Source: Candidatus Ornithobacterium hominis
GTDB taxonomy: Bacteria > Bacteroidota > Bacteroidia > Flavobacteriales > Weeksellaceae
Length of the DNA stretch: 64,000 bases
Reading direction: 5' to 3'
Assembly (NCBI RefSeq): GCF_951229915.1
Contig: NZ_OX579588.1
Coordinates: 992,001 to 1,056,000 of the forward strand
Both the position numbers and the translations under genes were made by a program. The notes beneath the pieces were generated by a model that was not told the DNA's origin, did not search any database, and worked only from the letters and a program-made list of their open reading frames with translations. Below, piece after piece: positions 25,929 to 35,016 of this stretch. Positions within the stretch are counted from its first letter, which is position 1; each line of letters begins with the position of its first letter.

Positions 25929-28079
25929 ATGAAGAGAATTGTTCTATCACTAATTTTGTGTTTTAGTGGTGTTTTCACTTTTGCAGATGAAGGAATGTGG
26001 CTAATGGCTTTTATTGACCGATTAAAATATTCTGACTGGCAAAAAGAAGGTTTACATTTGACGCCCGAAGAAATCTATAGTGTTAACCAAGCAAGTTTAA
26101 AAGATGCTATCGTCAGTTTTGGGGGCTATTGTACTGGTGAAGTGGTATCTAATCAAGGTTTAGTTTTTACCAATCACCACTGTGGGTACGGGGCTATTGC
26201 ACAGCTTTCTACGCCAGAAAATGATTATTTACATGATGGTTTTTGGGCAAAAAGCTTTGAAGAAGAATTAAAGCCTGACAATCTTTATGTTCGTTTTTTG
26301 GTAAGAATGGATAATGTGACCAGCAGAATCGTGCGCCAGTTGAATGACAAGATGACGTCAGAACAAAGAGGAGAAATCATAAATGCTGAGATTGAAAAAA
26401 TTAAGAGAGAAAATAATGAAAATGGTAGGTATGAGGTTGTTGTGAAAGATTTCTATGGAGGTAATGAGTTCTATTATTTTGTATATCAAGATTATCATGA
26501 TGTCAGATTGGTTGGGACTCCACCAGAATCGGTAGGAAAATATGGTGGAACTTACGACAATTGGGAGTGGCCAAGACATACTGGGGATTTTTCAATTTTT
26601 AGAGTTTATGCAGATGCCAACGGAAATCCAGCTGAATATTCTCCGTCTAATGTTCCTTTGAAGCCAAAACATCATTTGCCCATCAAAAAAGGTGGTGTGA
26701 AGCCTGGCGATTTTGCTATGACTATAGGATATCCTGGTAGTACAGAGCGTTATATGTCTTCATTTGGAATTCAGCAAGCGCTAGATATCGAGTTTCCTGC
26801 ATGGATTGATGCGGCGGCTAATGCTAGAGCGGTTCTAAAAAAATATATGGATAGTGATAATGCAATTAATTTAAATTATGCTTCTAAATATGCAAGCATC
26901 GATAACTACTGGAAAAATCGTATTGGCATGACCCAGGCTCTGAATAAGCTAAGAACTTATGATAAGAAAAAAGAAATTGAAAAAAATCTAACACAATGGA
27001 TTGATAATGACCCAACTCGAAAAGCTAAATACGGCAATGTGCTAAAAGATATTCAAAATTATTATCAAATCTCTAATGATTATATAGCTAACCAAACTTA
27101 TATTTCTCGTGGAGTATTGCCAGGTAGTTCTCTGGTATTGGTTGCTTACCGAATGAAAAATCTTTTTGATACTTATCACCGTCAAGATGCCGAAAATCAA
27201 AAGAATATGCTACCTCAAGTTCATGAAAGAATCGAATCTCAGTATGAGAACTTTAGCACTGAACTGGAGCGAGAAGCTTTAGCCGTTTTGCTTCAAAAAT
27301 ATTATGAAAATACGGCTGAAATTTATCATCATAAAGCCTTGAAAGATGCTTTAAAAGAATATGGAAACTTCAGTCAATTTGTAGAAGCAAACTATGAAAA
27401 TTCAATTTTCAGAAATGCTACAGCGCTCAAGCAAGCTTTTGCTAACAATGATTTAGAAGCGTTTAACAATGACCCTATTTTTAAGATTTCAGCTGGTTTG
27501 ATTCATTCTTATCAAAATGTGCCAGAAAATGTAAGGCAAGCGGAAGAAAAATATGAGAAAGCCTATCGTTTATTCATTCAAGCCTTGAGAGAATCTCAAC
27601 CAAACAAAGTGTTCTACCCCGATGCCAATTTCACTATGCGCTTGAGTACGGGGAAAGTAGTTTCTTTGCCAGAGAATCCTACACGGCCAAGCGATGTTTC
27701 TTCAAATTACTACACTACTTTGAAGGGCGGTATGAGAAAATTCTTGCCTAATTCTGAATTTGATATGCCAACCGAACTCATTCGTCTTTATAACACTCAG
27801 ACTTTTGGGCAATGGGCAGATGAAAATGGGAACATGCCTGTTTGTTTCTTGACTGATAATGACATCACTGGTGGAAACTCTGGCTCTCCTGTGATTGGCG
27901 GGAATGGCGAATTACTGGGCTTGGCTTTTGACGGAAACTGGGAAGCTATGAGTGGTGACATTGAGTTTGAAAAAGATTTGCAACGCACCATCAATGTAGA
28001 CATTCGCTATGTGATGTTTATCATCGAGCAACTATCTGGTGCCAATAGAATCATCAATGAACTTGATTTTGTAGATTAA
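25929..28079 (+). CDS. S46 dipeptidyl-peptidase, DPP7-like
   Basis: A 716-residue periplasmic serine peptidase with a signal peptide (cleavage near FTFA-DEGMW). The catalytic His is in VFTNHHCGYGA (83-84), and the nucleophile is Ser651 in GGNSGSPV. S46 enzymes remove dipeptides from N-termini. The residue 18 beyond the Ser, which is Arg in acidic-specific DPP11 and Gly in DPP7, is Gly669 here, so preference for hydrophobic P1 residues is inferred. A TATTTTTG -7-like box lies at 25897-25904. Confidence 0.92.
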   Translation: MKRIVLSLILCFSGVFTFADEGMWLMAFIDRLKYSDWQKEGLHLTPEEIYSVNQASLKDAIVSFGGYCTGEVVSNQGLVFTNHHCGYGAIAQLSTPENDYLHDGFWAKSFEEELKPDNLYVRFLVRMDNVTSRIVRQLNDKMTSEQRGEIINAEIEKIKRENNENGRYEVVVKDFYGGNEFYYFVYQDYHDVRLVGTPPESVGKYGGTYDNWEWPRHTGDFSIFRVYADANGNPAEYSPSNVPLKPKHHLPIKKGGVKPGDFAMTIGYPGSTERYMSSFGIQQALDIEFPAWIDAAANARAVLKKYMDSDNAINLNYASKYASIDNYWKNRIGMTQALNKLRTYDKKKEIEKNLTQWIDNDPTRKAKYGNVLKDIQNYYQISNDYIANQTYISRGVLPGSSLVLVAYRMKNLFDTYHRQDAENQKNMLPQVHERIESQYENFSTELEREALAVLLQKYYENTAEIYHHKALKDALKEYGNFSQFVEANYENSIFRNATALKQAFANNDLEAFNNDPIFKISAGLIHSYQNVPENVRQAEEKYEKAYRLFIQALRESQPNKVFYPDANFTMRLSTGKVVSLPENPTRPSDVSSNYYTTLKGGMRKFLPNSEFDMPTELIRLYNTQTFGQWADENGNMPVCFLTDNDITGGNSGSPVIGGNGELLGLAFDGNWEAMSGDIEFEKDLQRTINVDIRYVMFIIEQLSGANRIINELDFVD

Positions 28080-28138
28080 TCAAAAAGTTTTTAATTTCGC
28101 GAGTTCATTAGTTCATTTATTCATTTAAATTTAAATTC

Positions 28139-28177
28139 AAACTGCCCTAATTGTGAAAATTTATAATTGGGGCAGTT
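28139..28177 (+). terminator. Hairpin terminator after the S46 peptidase
   Basis: AACTGCCCTAATT pairs with AATTGGGGCAGTT around a 12-13 base loop. The T run after it is poor, so the termination role is inferred. Confidence 0.55.
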
Positions 28178-28190
28178 AATATTAACTTGT

Positions 28191-28850
28191 ATGATGATTT
28201 TCAGTAAATTAAAATATTTTTTAAGCCTTATATTTTTATACTTTATTTTAGCTACAATTCTCACACAATTTTATTCAAAAGTAGAATTGCATCAGCTCTT
28301 AAATACCTTTAACACACCTGCTCTAGACTTTTTTTTCAAATACTATACACACATCGGCTACGGAGCTGTTTCATTGATTTTCATCCCGTACGTTTTATAC
28401 AAAAAATCTCTAAAAAATTTACTTCTCGGTATCCTAAATTTCTTGATTGCAGGGCTTAGCGTTCAGTTCTTTAAAAAAATAATCATAGGAGATATACTTC
28501 GCCCTATTAATTATTTCACGCCAAAGGATTTACATCTTATCGAGGGCGTTTCTTTAAACTCACATTATTCCTTCCCATCAGGGCATTCTGCCACAAGTAT
28601 TGCTTTTTTTCTTTTTTTAGCCTATTTATTCTACAAAAATAAATATCTCCAAATTCTTTTTGCATTCATGGGCATTTTAGGAGCTTATTCTAGAGTTTAT
28701 TTGTCTCAGCATTTTATAGAAGACACCATTGCAGGCGGAATGTTGGGCGTTAGCGCATTTTTTATCAGCTATGCTATCGTCAATAGAATTAACTGCGACG
28801 CATTGCAAAGAAGAATCTTCTCCCCAAATAAGCTGAAAAACAAAGAATAA
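28191..28850 (+). CDS. PAP2-family lipid phosphatase
   Basis: The start at 28191 is chosen: the upstream TTG at 28167 would place the start inside the hairpin. This gives 219 residues with about six membrane helices. The three phosphatase motifs are KKIIIGDILRP, FPSGHS and SRVYLSQHFIEDTIAG, the last two holding catalytic His residues. It dephosphorylates a lipid phosphate or pyrophosphate, possibly undecaprenyl pyrophosphate or a lipid A phosphate. A repeat copy around 28217-28236 is translated as YFLSLIFLYF within the first helix. Confidence 0.93.
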   Translation: MMIFSKLKYFLSLIFLYFILATILTQFYSKVELHQLLNTFNTPALDFFFKYYTHIGYGAVSLIFIPYVLYKKSLKNLLLGILNFLIAGLSVQFFKKIIIGDILRPINYFTPKDLHLIEGVSLNSHYSFPSGHSATSIAFFLFLAYLFYKNKYLQILFAFMGILGAYSRVYLSQHFIEDTIAGGMLGVSAFFISYAIVNRINCDALQRRIFSPNKLKNKE

Positions 28851-28865
28851 CTTCACGAATCTCAC

Positions 28866-29642
28866 ATGATTAAAACGCTAAATATCAACTTATTACAATA
28901 CGATATTTCATGGGAAAATCCAGCTAAAAACTTTCAACAAATTCAGGCTCTTGAATCCTATTTCTCTGATTCAGATATTATCTTCCTGCCCGAAATGTTT
29001 TCTACGGGATTTAGTATGAATGTAGAAAAAATAGCAGAAAAAACATTCGGAGAATCCTTCCAATTTCTACAAAAATTAGCCAAAAAACACCATGCGCTTG
29101 TCGTAGGTAGCATTCCTGTGGAAGAAAAAGGAAGCTTCTACAATCGAATGTATTGGGTGGAACCCAACGAAACTTTCCAAATCTATGATAAAAGACATCT
29201 TTTTTCCTTTGCAGGAGAAGATAAATTTTATTCAGCAGGGAAAAGTCGGAAAATTTTCAGTTACCAGAATTGGAGTTTCTTGCCACAGATTTGCTATGAT
29301 TTGAGGTTTCCAGTTTTTGCAAGAAATAAAAATGATTATGAAGTTTTATTTTACATTGCCAATTGGCCCAAATCTCGAATCAATGCTTGGAATCAATTAT
29401 TAAAAGCTCGAGCTATTGAAAATCAATGCTTTGTAGTTGGAGTTAACCGCACTGGAATAGATGGGAATGGGATTGCCTACAACGGTAAGTCCCAAGTCAT
29501 CAATCCTTTGGGTGAAAAAATAGAACCACTCCAACCACACGAATGCGTTTTACAATTTAGCTTAGATTTTTTAAGCCTTAAAAAAATTCGAGAAAAATTC
29601 CCTTTCCTCAAAGATGCTGATGAGTTTCATCTCAAATTTTAA
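28866..29642 (+). CDS. Nitrilase-superfamily amidase, YafV (omega-amidase) type
   Basis: A 258-residue carbon-nitrogen hydrolase. The catalytic triad is Glu in LPEMFSTGFSM, Lys in YDKRHLFSFAGE and Cys in QICYDLRFPVF. YafV-type enzymes deaminate alpha-ketoglutaramate in methionine salvage. A repeat copy around 29567-29586 is translated as FLSLKKIREKF near the C-terminus. It overlaps the convergent KdsC gene by four bases. Confidence 0.92.
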   Translation: MIKTLNINLLQYDISWENPAKNFQQIQALESYFSDSDIIFLPEMFSTGFSMNVEKIAEKTFGESFQFLQKLAKKHHALVVGSIPVEEKGSFYNRMYWVEPNETFQIYDKRHLFSFAGEDKFYSAGKSRKIFSYQNWSFLPQICYDLRFPVFARNKNDYEVLFYIANWPKSRINAWNQLLKARAIENQCFVVGVNRTGIDGNGIAYNGKSQVINPLGEKIEPLQPHECVLQFSLDFLSLKKIREKFPFLKDADEFHLKF

Positions 29643-30148
29643 ACCCACAAGTTTTTAATTTTCAAAAGTTGCTCTATCACATCTCGCACACAGCCATCTC
29701 CCCCGTTTTTGGGCGAAATATAGTGTGCCACTCTTTTTACTTCTGGTACAGCATCAGCTGGACACGCCGCTAAACCACAATTTCTCATCACTTCCAAATC
29801 AAGAATATCATCGCCCATGTATAGAATTTCTGTCGGCTTCAAATCATATTTGAAATAAAAATCTTTGAAATCATCAAGCTTATCCTGCGAATCTAAATAA
29901 ACATCCGTAATGCCTAAATCCTTGAAACGGGTTCTCACTTTTTCATTTTTCCCACCACTTATTATCCCCATTGGTATATTTTTTCTCACCGCATATTGCA
30001 CCGCAAAACCATCTTTTACGTCCATCTTTCTACCCAAGCTGCCATCGCTTTCTAGGTAAACTTTGCCGTTGGTAAAGACACCGTCGACATCAAAAACCAA
30101 AGCTTTAATTTCTTTTAATTTCTCCTTGTAACTCATGTTATAATTCAT
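29639..30148 (-). CDS. kdsC: KDO 8-phosphate phosphatase KdsC
   Basis: A 169-residue HAD phosphatase. Motif I is VFDVDGVFTNG with the nucleophile and acid Asp pair, motif II is IISGGKN, and MGDDILDLEVM supplies the metal-binding Asp residues. It dephosphorylates KDO-8-phosphate, a lipopolysaccharide inner-core precursor. The DUF2520 gene is 18 bases upstream on the same strand. Confidence 0.92.
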   Translation of the reverse strand: MNYNMSYKEKLKEIKALVFDVDGVFTNGKVYLESDGSLGRKMDVKDGFAVQYAVRKNIPMGIISGGKNEKVRTRFKDLGITDVYLDSQDKLDDFKDFYFKYDLKPTEILYMGDDILDLEVMRNCGLAACPADAVPEVKRVAHYISPKNGGDGCVRDVIEQLLKIKNLWV

Positions 30149-30166
30149 CTATAATTCGGTTATAAT

Positions 30167-30925
30167 TCATGTATATTTTTCTTGGATGGATTTCGTCAAA
30201 AGCTCGTAAATAGCTTTTTTACGGGGCATATCATTTAGCAATTCCAAATGCTGAGCAATCGTTTTTTCATCACCGCGCACCGCTGGCCCAGTTTGTGCTT
30301 CGTATGGATTTAGCTCCTTGATTTTTTCGGCAGTTTCTAGAATCAATGCTTGCAAAACTGAAAACGGCAAACCTTCTTTCTCGACTAAATCTTTCCCAAT
30401 ACCGTATAAATAATTAACAAAATTGCATACAAAAACTGCTGCTAAATGTATTTCTTTTCTTTTTTCTGAATTTAATTCATAAACCCGATGCGTTATTTTT
30501 TTAGCTAAATTTTTTAAGGCTTTTAAAATTTCAGGATTTTCTGCTTCTATGAAGAAAGGAATTTCATCATATTTCACATAACGATCTTTGGAGAAAGTTT
30601 GTAGCGGATAAATCACCCCTTTCTTAAAATTCCCCTTCAGCCTCTCAATACTTGACGTGCCACTGGTGTGTGCCACAATCGCATCAGGAAAAGGAATTTG
30701 CTGACTCAATTCTTCTATCGCATCATCAGCCGTTGCTATGATGAACACGTCTGCTCGCTGTAACTTTTTAATATCATCCGTATATTCAATATGATTTGCT
30801 TCGCCCAACTCCGCAGCTTTATCAAGTGAGCGATTGTAGATTTGCTTTACTTGAATCGTGTTTTGAATCATTGCCCGCACCAAATGATGTGCTACATTTC
30901 CCGATCCTAAAATTGAAATCGTCAT
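30167..30925 (-). CDS. Rossmann-like/DUF2520 protein
   Basis: A 252-residue protein with an NAD(P)-binding N-terminus (ISILGSGNVAHHLVRAM) and the DUF2520 C-terminal domain (HLAAVFVCNFVNYLYGIG). The family resembles pyrroline-5-carboxylate reductase or 6-phosphogluconate dehydrogenase folds but has no proven reaction. A repeat copy around 30519-30540 is translated as ILKALKNLAKK in the hinge between domains. Confidence 0.88.
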   Translation of the reverse strand: MTISILGSGNVAHHLVRAMIQNTIQVKQIYNRSLDKAAELGEANHIEYTDDIKKLQRADVFIIATADDAIEELSQQIPFPDAIVAHTSGTSSIERLKGNFKKGVIYPLQTFSKDRYVKYDEIPFFIEAENPEILKALKNLAKKITHRVYELNSEKRKEIHLAAVFVCNFVNYLYGIGKDLVEKEGLPFSVLQALILETAEKIKELNPYEAQTGPAVRGDEKTIAQHLELLNDMPRKKAIYELLTKSIQEKYT

Positions 30926-31015
30926 GATCTTCTGATTTTAATTTTAACAAAAATAAAGAATTAATCAAAGATTAAAATAACTTCATGTAAGTATTTTTAA
31001 AGCGATTCCCTGAGA

Positions 31016-31939
31016 TTAGATATTGGTTTTATATTTTTTTATCAAAGCTTTTAAAATCGCCCAAGTTTCTCGGTCTAAAACGCCGTCATAATTCGCTGGG
31101 CGAAAGTGCATTTGAAAAGCACTGACTACTCTCTTCGATTTTTTAGTCCACTCACCATTTGCTTCAATTTCATAACCGTAGCGAGCAAAATCTTCTTGTA
31201 CGGTTTTTATAAAAATAGAATCGTTGAGAAGTTCAGGTAAGAATTGTGCTTCATAAAATTGCTTATCATATTCCTCATACCACGCACCGATTTGGTAATC
31301 TCTATACAATTTTTCCCATGGGAATAGTGGCCCAGGGTCATTTTTCCGCTGTGGGGCGACATCGCTATGCCCTAAAACATAATCAGGTGCAATTTCATAA
31401 CGCTCGATGATGTTTTTAGCCAAAGCGGCTACTTTTTTTATTTGATAATCAGGATAAGCAAAAAAATATTTTTTCCCATCATATTCGGTAGAACCTTGAT
31501 TCACGATTTCAATCCCTATGCTTGAATCGTTTAAATTCGTCCGTCCACTCCAGAAGCTCACCCCCGCATGCCAAGCTCTCGCATCTTCACTCACCAAAAT
31601 ATCGATTTCTTTATCATTTTTATCATTGATTAAATAATGTGAGCTCACCGCTTGCTTGGTCAGAACGCGCATAGAAGTGGGGTAATCAAGAGCCGTGTAG
31701 TGCAAAATCAAAAATTTCACCCGATAATCTTGCCCAATTGAGGGTAAAGAATCTGCATTGACGTTATAATTCTTCAAAACTGCCGCTTGGTAAACTCGGT
31801 CTTCTACCTTGCTGATTTCTTTGATGTAAACCGTATCTCGAATGGTTTTTTCAACGGTTTTTACCTGAATTCTTTTCGTTGCGGAACAAGAGGCTAGCAA
31901 TACCAATACCAAAAGAGCAAAAATATTTTTTTGAAGCAT
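31016..31939 (-). CDS. Lipoprotein N-acetylmuramoyl-L-alanine amidase (AmiD-like)
   Basis: A 307-residue protein with lipobox LLASCSATK (Cys18). The Amidase_2 domain has zinc ligands in LILHYTALDYP and LGHSDVAPQRKNDPGPLFPW. The C-terminal residues form a peptidoglycan-binding-like domain (YGYEIEANGEWTKKSKRVVS, NYDGVLDRETWAILKALI). It cleaves the bond between muramic acid and the stem peptide and is probably anchored in the outer membrane. Confidence 0.93.
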   Translation of the reverse strand: MLQKNIFALLVLVLLASCSATKRIQVKTVEKTIRDTVYIKEISKVEDRVYQAAVLKNYNVNADSLPSIGQDYRVKFLILHYTALDYPTSMRVLTKQAVSSHYLINDKNDKEIDILVSEDARAWHAGVSFWSGRTNLNDSSIGIEIVNQGSTEYDGKKYFFAYPDYQIKKVAALAKNIIERYEIAPDYVLGHSDVAPQRKNDPGPLFPWEKLYRDYQIGAWYEEYDKQFYEAQFLPELLNDSIFIKTVQEDFARYGYEIEANGEWTKKSKRVVSAFQMHFRPANYDGVLDRETWAILKALIKKYKTNI

Positions 31940-31973
31940 AATAAATAAATCTTAAATAACTAATTGAGAAAAA

Positions 31974-32010
31974 TTTAAGCCTTTATTTTTTCTAAAGGCT
32001 TAAAAAATTT
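31974..32010. repeat. Two opposed palindromic repeat copies
   Basis: TTTAAGCCTTTATTTTTT is followed at once by CTAAAGGCTTAAAAAATTTTT. Two cores (31977-31983 and 31995-32001) lie 18 bases apart in opposite sense, directly after the glyA gene. Confidence 0.85.
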
Positions 32011-32011
32011 T

Positions 32012-33274
32012 TCACATTTGGAATAGTGGTTTACTCTTCATCAAGTCATTTACATCGGCGCGGACTTCTTTTATTACCTGCTCATTATCATGATTTTCAA
32101 TCACTTTGTTAATGAAATTAGCAATCGTTTCCATATCATTTTCTTTCAGTCCACGAGTTGTCACGGCGGCCGAACCCAAGCGAATTCCACTGGTGATGAA
32201 CGGCGACTCGGTATCAAACGGAACCATATTTTTATTGCACGTAATGTCAGCATCTACCAAGGCTTTCTCGGCTATTTTCCCGTTCACGTTTTTATTTCTC
32301 AAGTCAATCAGCATACAGTGATTTTCCGTTCCGCCAGATACGATTTCATAGCCCATTTCCATCAAATGCTCTGCTAATTTTTTAGAATTTTTGATGACAT
32401 TTTCACCATAGGTTTTAAATGCTGGGCTCAAGCCTTCGCCAAAGGCAATGGCTTTTGCGGCAATCACATTTTCTAATGGGCCGCCTTGATTTCCTGGGAA
32501 AACAGCTGAATTCAGTAATTCAGACATCATTTTAGGTTTCCCTGCTCTTTTCTTGCCAAATGGATTTTCAAAATCATTCCCTAGCATGATGATTCCTCCC
32601 CGTGGCCCGCGTAAAGTTTTATGCGTGGTAGAAGTTACAATATGGCAGTGTGGCATTGGGTTATTGAGTAATCCCTTGGCAATCAGCCCCGCTGGGTGTG
32701 CAATATCTGCCATCAGCACAGCTCCTACCTCATCAGCTACTTTTCTAAATCTCTCATAGTCAATGTCTCGAGAATATGCCGATGCCCCGCAAATAATCAT
32801 TTTTGGTTTCACTTCTTTAGCTTTAGCTTCCATCGCATCATAATCTATCAAGCCAGTTTCTTTATCTAGCCCATAGAAATAATTCTCAAACCGAATGCCT
32901 GAAAAATTCACGGGTGAACCGTGAGTCAAATGCCCCCCGTGAGATAAATCTAAACCTAAAATCTTATCTCCCGCAGCTAAACAAGCTAAATAAACTGCCG
33001 CATTGGCTTGCGAACCAGAATGCGGCTGTACATTCGCATATTCTGCACCAAAAAGTTCCTTCAGGCGGTCGATCGCGAGTTGCTCTACTTCGTCTATAAC
33101 CTCACAGCCGCCATAGTAGCGCTTCCCAGGGTAGCCCTCCGCATATTTATTCGTCAGCACAGAACCCAAAGCCCTCAGCACATCATCGCTCACATAGTTT
33201 TCTGATGCAATCAGTTCTATACCATTCGTTTGCCTCTCTTTTTCCTTTTGAATTAAATCAAAAATTTTATCCAT
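32012..33274 (-). CDS. glyA: Serine hydroxymethyltransferase
   Basis: A 420-residue PLP enzyme. GIELIASENYVSDDV is the N-terminal signature, YAEGYPGKRYYGGCEVID binds substrate, and the PLP-binding Lys is in VTSTTHKTLRGPRGG. It interconverts serine and glycine while charging tetrahydrofolate. It lies 12 bases downstream of dgt on the same strand. Confidence 0.98.
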   Translation of the reverse strand: MDKIFDLIQKEKERQTNGIELIASENYVSDDVLRALGSVLTNKYAEGYPGKRYYGGCEVIDEVEQLAIDRLKELFGAEYANVQPHSGSQANAAVYLACLAAGDKILGLDLSHGGHLTHGSPVNFSGIRFENYFYGLDKETGLIDYDAMEAKAKEVKPKMIICGASAYSRDIDYERFRKVADEVGAVLMADIAHPAGLIAKGLLNNPMPHCHIVTSTTHKTLRGPRGGIIMLGNDFENPFGKKRAGKPKMMSELLNSAVFPGNQGGPLENVIAAKAIAFGEGLSPAFKTYGENVIKNSKKLAEHLMEMGYEIVSGGTENHCMLIDLRNKNVNGKIAEKALVDADITCNKNMVPFDTESPFITSGIRLGSAAVTTRGLKENDMETIANFINKVIENHDNEQVIKEVRADVNDLMKSKPLFQM

Positions 33275-33286
33275 AATTATTTATTT

Positions 33287-34654
33287 TTATAAATTTATTC
33301 CTATTTGTATTCCCGTCATTTTTCGGTAGAACTCCAGCGCCTCATCATCCGTCATCATCGTTATAAAATCTATAACGCCCAAAATCTGATGATACACATC
33401 TTTCCCCTCATAGCGATGTGGCTCTGGCAGTAGAGACAAAGTTAAGCTTTCTTCTTTAGTTCGTTGATTTTTTTCTTTTACCACTGCAGGAACAAAATAG
33501 CTGAGCAAAGTCCCCATCACCCGATAACCCGCCAACTCGATTTCCATCACACTTTTGTGGCGATAAATATGCTCAAAAGAGAAATCCCTAATCTGCTGCA
33601 ACGCCACCGATTTATTCAAAATTAAATCAAACAACGACGTCTCAAACTCCCCCGCCAGTAACTTCTCATGATGAATCACATAGCGCTCATACACCAGTTG
33701 CGTCAAAACACTAATCGCCTTTGCCCGCAGGTAAGCAATCGCATCATTTTTATCAGTCACCACACTCAGCTTCCGTTCAATTTCTTCAGGTTGCACCTCG
33801 CCCAGCTCCACCACTATATTTTTCAAAAGCTCAAGGCAAGTCCCGTGGTCTATAATCTGAAGCCGATGCGCATCCTCAAAGTCTATAATATTATAGCAAA
33901 TATCATCCGCCGCCTCTGTAAGCCACACAAACGGATGCCGAGCAAAAGAAACAGGCGAATCCTGAATTTTTTTCATCCCCGTTTGCTCCGCCATTCTCAC
34001 AAAAATTTCTTTCTCCGACTGGAAAAACCCAAATTTCCTAAGCCTTAAAAAATTTTTATCCTTAGCCGAAGACTCACACGGGTATTTAGCAATCGCCGAA
34101 AGCGTGCTATAAGTCAATAGCATTCCGCCCTTAGACTTCCCACTTTGGGCATGCGTCAACACACGAATCGCGTTGGCATTCCCCTCAAACTGAGTCAAAT
34201 CCTGCCATTCAGCCTCGCTCAGCAGCGGGCGAATCAACCCCTCATTCTCCACAAAATACTGCGCCACAGCATCTTCCCCAGAATGCCCAAACGCTGGGTT
34301 CCCAATATCATGGCACAAAGCAGCCGACGAGATAACGTATGCCAAATTATGCTTATAAAAATACCTGCTCTCCTTGCTCAGCTCAGACTTATACCGCGAG
34401 GCAAAAAAATGCCCAACCAAATGCCCCAAACTCCGCCCCACAGACGCCACCTCCAGCGAGTGCGTAAGCCGATTGTGAACAAAAGTGGTGCCCGGCAACG
34501 GGAAAACCTGTGTCTTGTTTTGCAACTTCCTGAACGCTGGCGAAAAAATAATGCGATCATAATCCCGCTGAAATGCCGTCCTATAATCCTGATTTGCCCC
34601 CTGCCCCGTTGCCCAAGTTCGCTGGTCGCTATAAAGTCTATTCAAATCAGTCAT
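33287..34654 (-). CDS. dgt: dGTP triphosphohydrolase
   Basis: A 455-residue HD-domain enzyme. The start includes YRTAFQRDYDRIIFSPAFRK and the nucleotide and HD motifs are HNRLTHSLEVASVGR, ALCHDIGNPAFGHSGE and LTEAADDICYNIID. It hydrolyses dGTP or other dNTPs to nucleoside and triphosphate. A repeat copy around 34034-34056 is translated as NFLRLRKFGFF. A TATTTTTG box lies on the minus strand at 34693-34686. Confidence 0.95.
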   Translation of the reverse strand: MTDLNRLYSDQRTWATGQGANQDYRTAFQRDYDRIIFSPAFRKLQNKTQVFPLPGTTFVHNRLTHSLEVASVGRSLGHLVGHFFASRYKSELSKESRYFYKHNLAYVISSAALCHDIGNPAFGHSGEDAVAQYFVENEGLIRPLLSEAEWQDLTQFEGNANAIRVLTHAQSGKSKGGMLLTYSTLSAIAKYPCESSAKDKNFLRLRKFGFFQSEKEIFVRMAEQTGMKKIQDSPVSFARHPFVWLTEAADDICYNIIDFEDAHRLQIIDHGTCLELLKNIVVELGEVQPEEIERKLSVVTDKNDAIAYLRAKAISVLTQLVYERYVIHHEKLLAGEFETSLFDLILNKSVALQQIRDFSFEHIYRHKSVMEIELAGYRVMGTLLSYFVPAVVKEKNQRTKEESLTLSLLPEPHRYEGKDVYHQILGVIDFITMMTDDEALEFYRKMTGIQIGINL

Positions 34655-34711
34655 CTATTATTAAAATTTTTTTTAAAAGCCTTGCCAAAAATAGTAAATT
34701 CTAAGTAAGGA

Positions 34712-34738
34712 TTTTTTTTTTAAGCCTTAAAAAATTTT
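34712..34738. repeat. Palindromic repeat copy
   Basis: A run of T followed by AAGCCTTAAAAAATTTT, between dgt and the YadA-head-like gene. Confidence 0.9.
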
Positions 34739-34759
34739 ACCAACAATTTTTCCTGAAGA

Positions 34760-34776
34760 TTTTTTTTTGGGGGGGG
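34760..34776. repeat. T9G8 homopolymer junction
   Basis: Nine T are followed by eight G, a very slippage-prone sequence and rare in such AT-rich DNA. It lies about 105 bases upstream of the dgt start and 240 bases beyond the end of the YadA-head-like gene. Confidence 0.85.
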
Positions 34777-34821
34777 CGGCATTCACGGCTATCCATTCCA
34801 ATTCCGCAGTCATCTGCTTAC

Positions 34822-34881
34822 AAAAAAATAACGCCAAAAGAGTTCACACCTGCGTGTTCCACTCTTTGGCGTTTATTTTTT
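34822..34881. terminator. Long bidirectional hairpin terminator
   Basis: AAAAAATAACGCCAAAAGAGT pairs with ACTCTTTGGCGTTTATTTTTT (one base offset), a stem of about 20 bases with a loop of about 18. On the minus strand it can end transcription from the YadA-head-like gene, 135 bases upstream. Confidence 0.75.
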
Positions 34882-35016
34882 GTAGCCGCATCTGCCTTTG
34901 CGGGATTTCCATTCCTATCCGTGCCGCAGTTTTAGCACATCATCCGTGCCATATTTACCCAAAAGCATTTAGCACCCAAGTATACAAAACCAATGCACTT
35001 AGCCGTAAATCACCTA

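Larger units (their letters stand above)
34655..35016. other. Noncoding stretch: repeat, T9G8 tract, long hairpin, GC-richer segment
   Basis: From left to right there is a degenerate repeat core (34677-34683), a full repeat copy, a T9G8 homopolymer junction, a long hairpin (34822-34881), and a segment richer in G+C than its surroundings with two ATCCGTGCC phrases about 20 bases apart. No convincing gene is seen on either strand. Confidence 0.6.
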
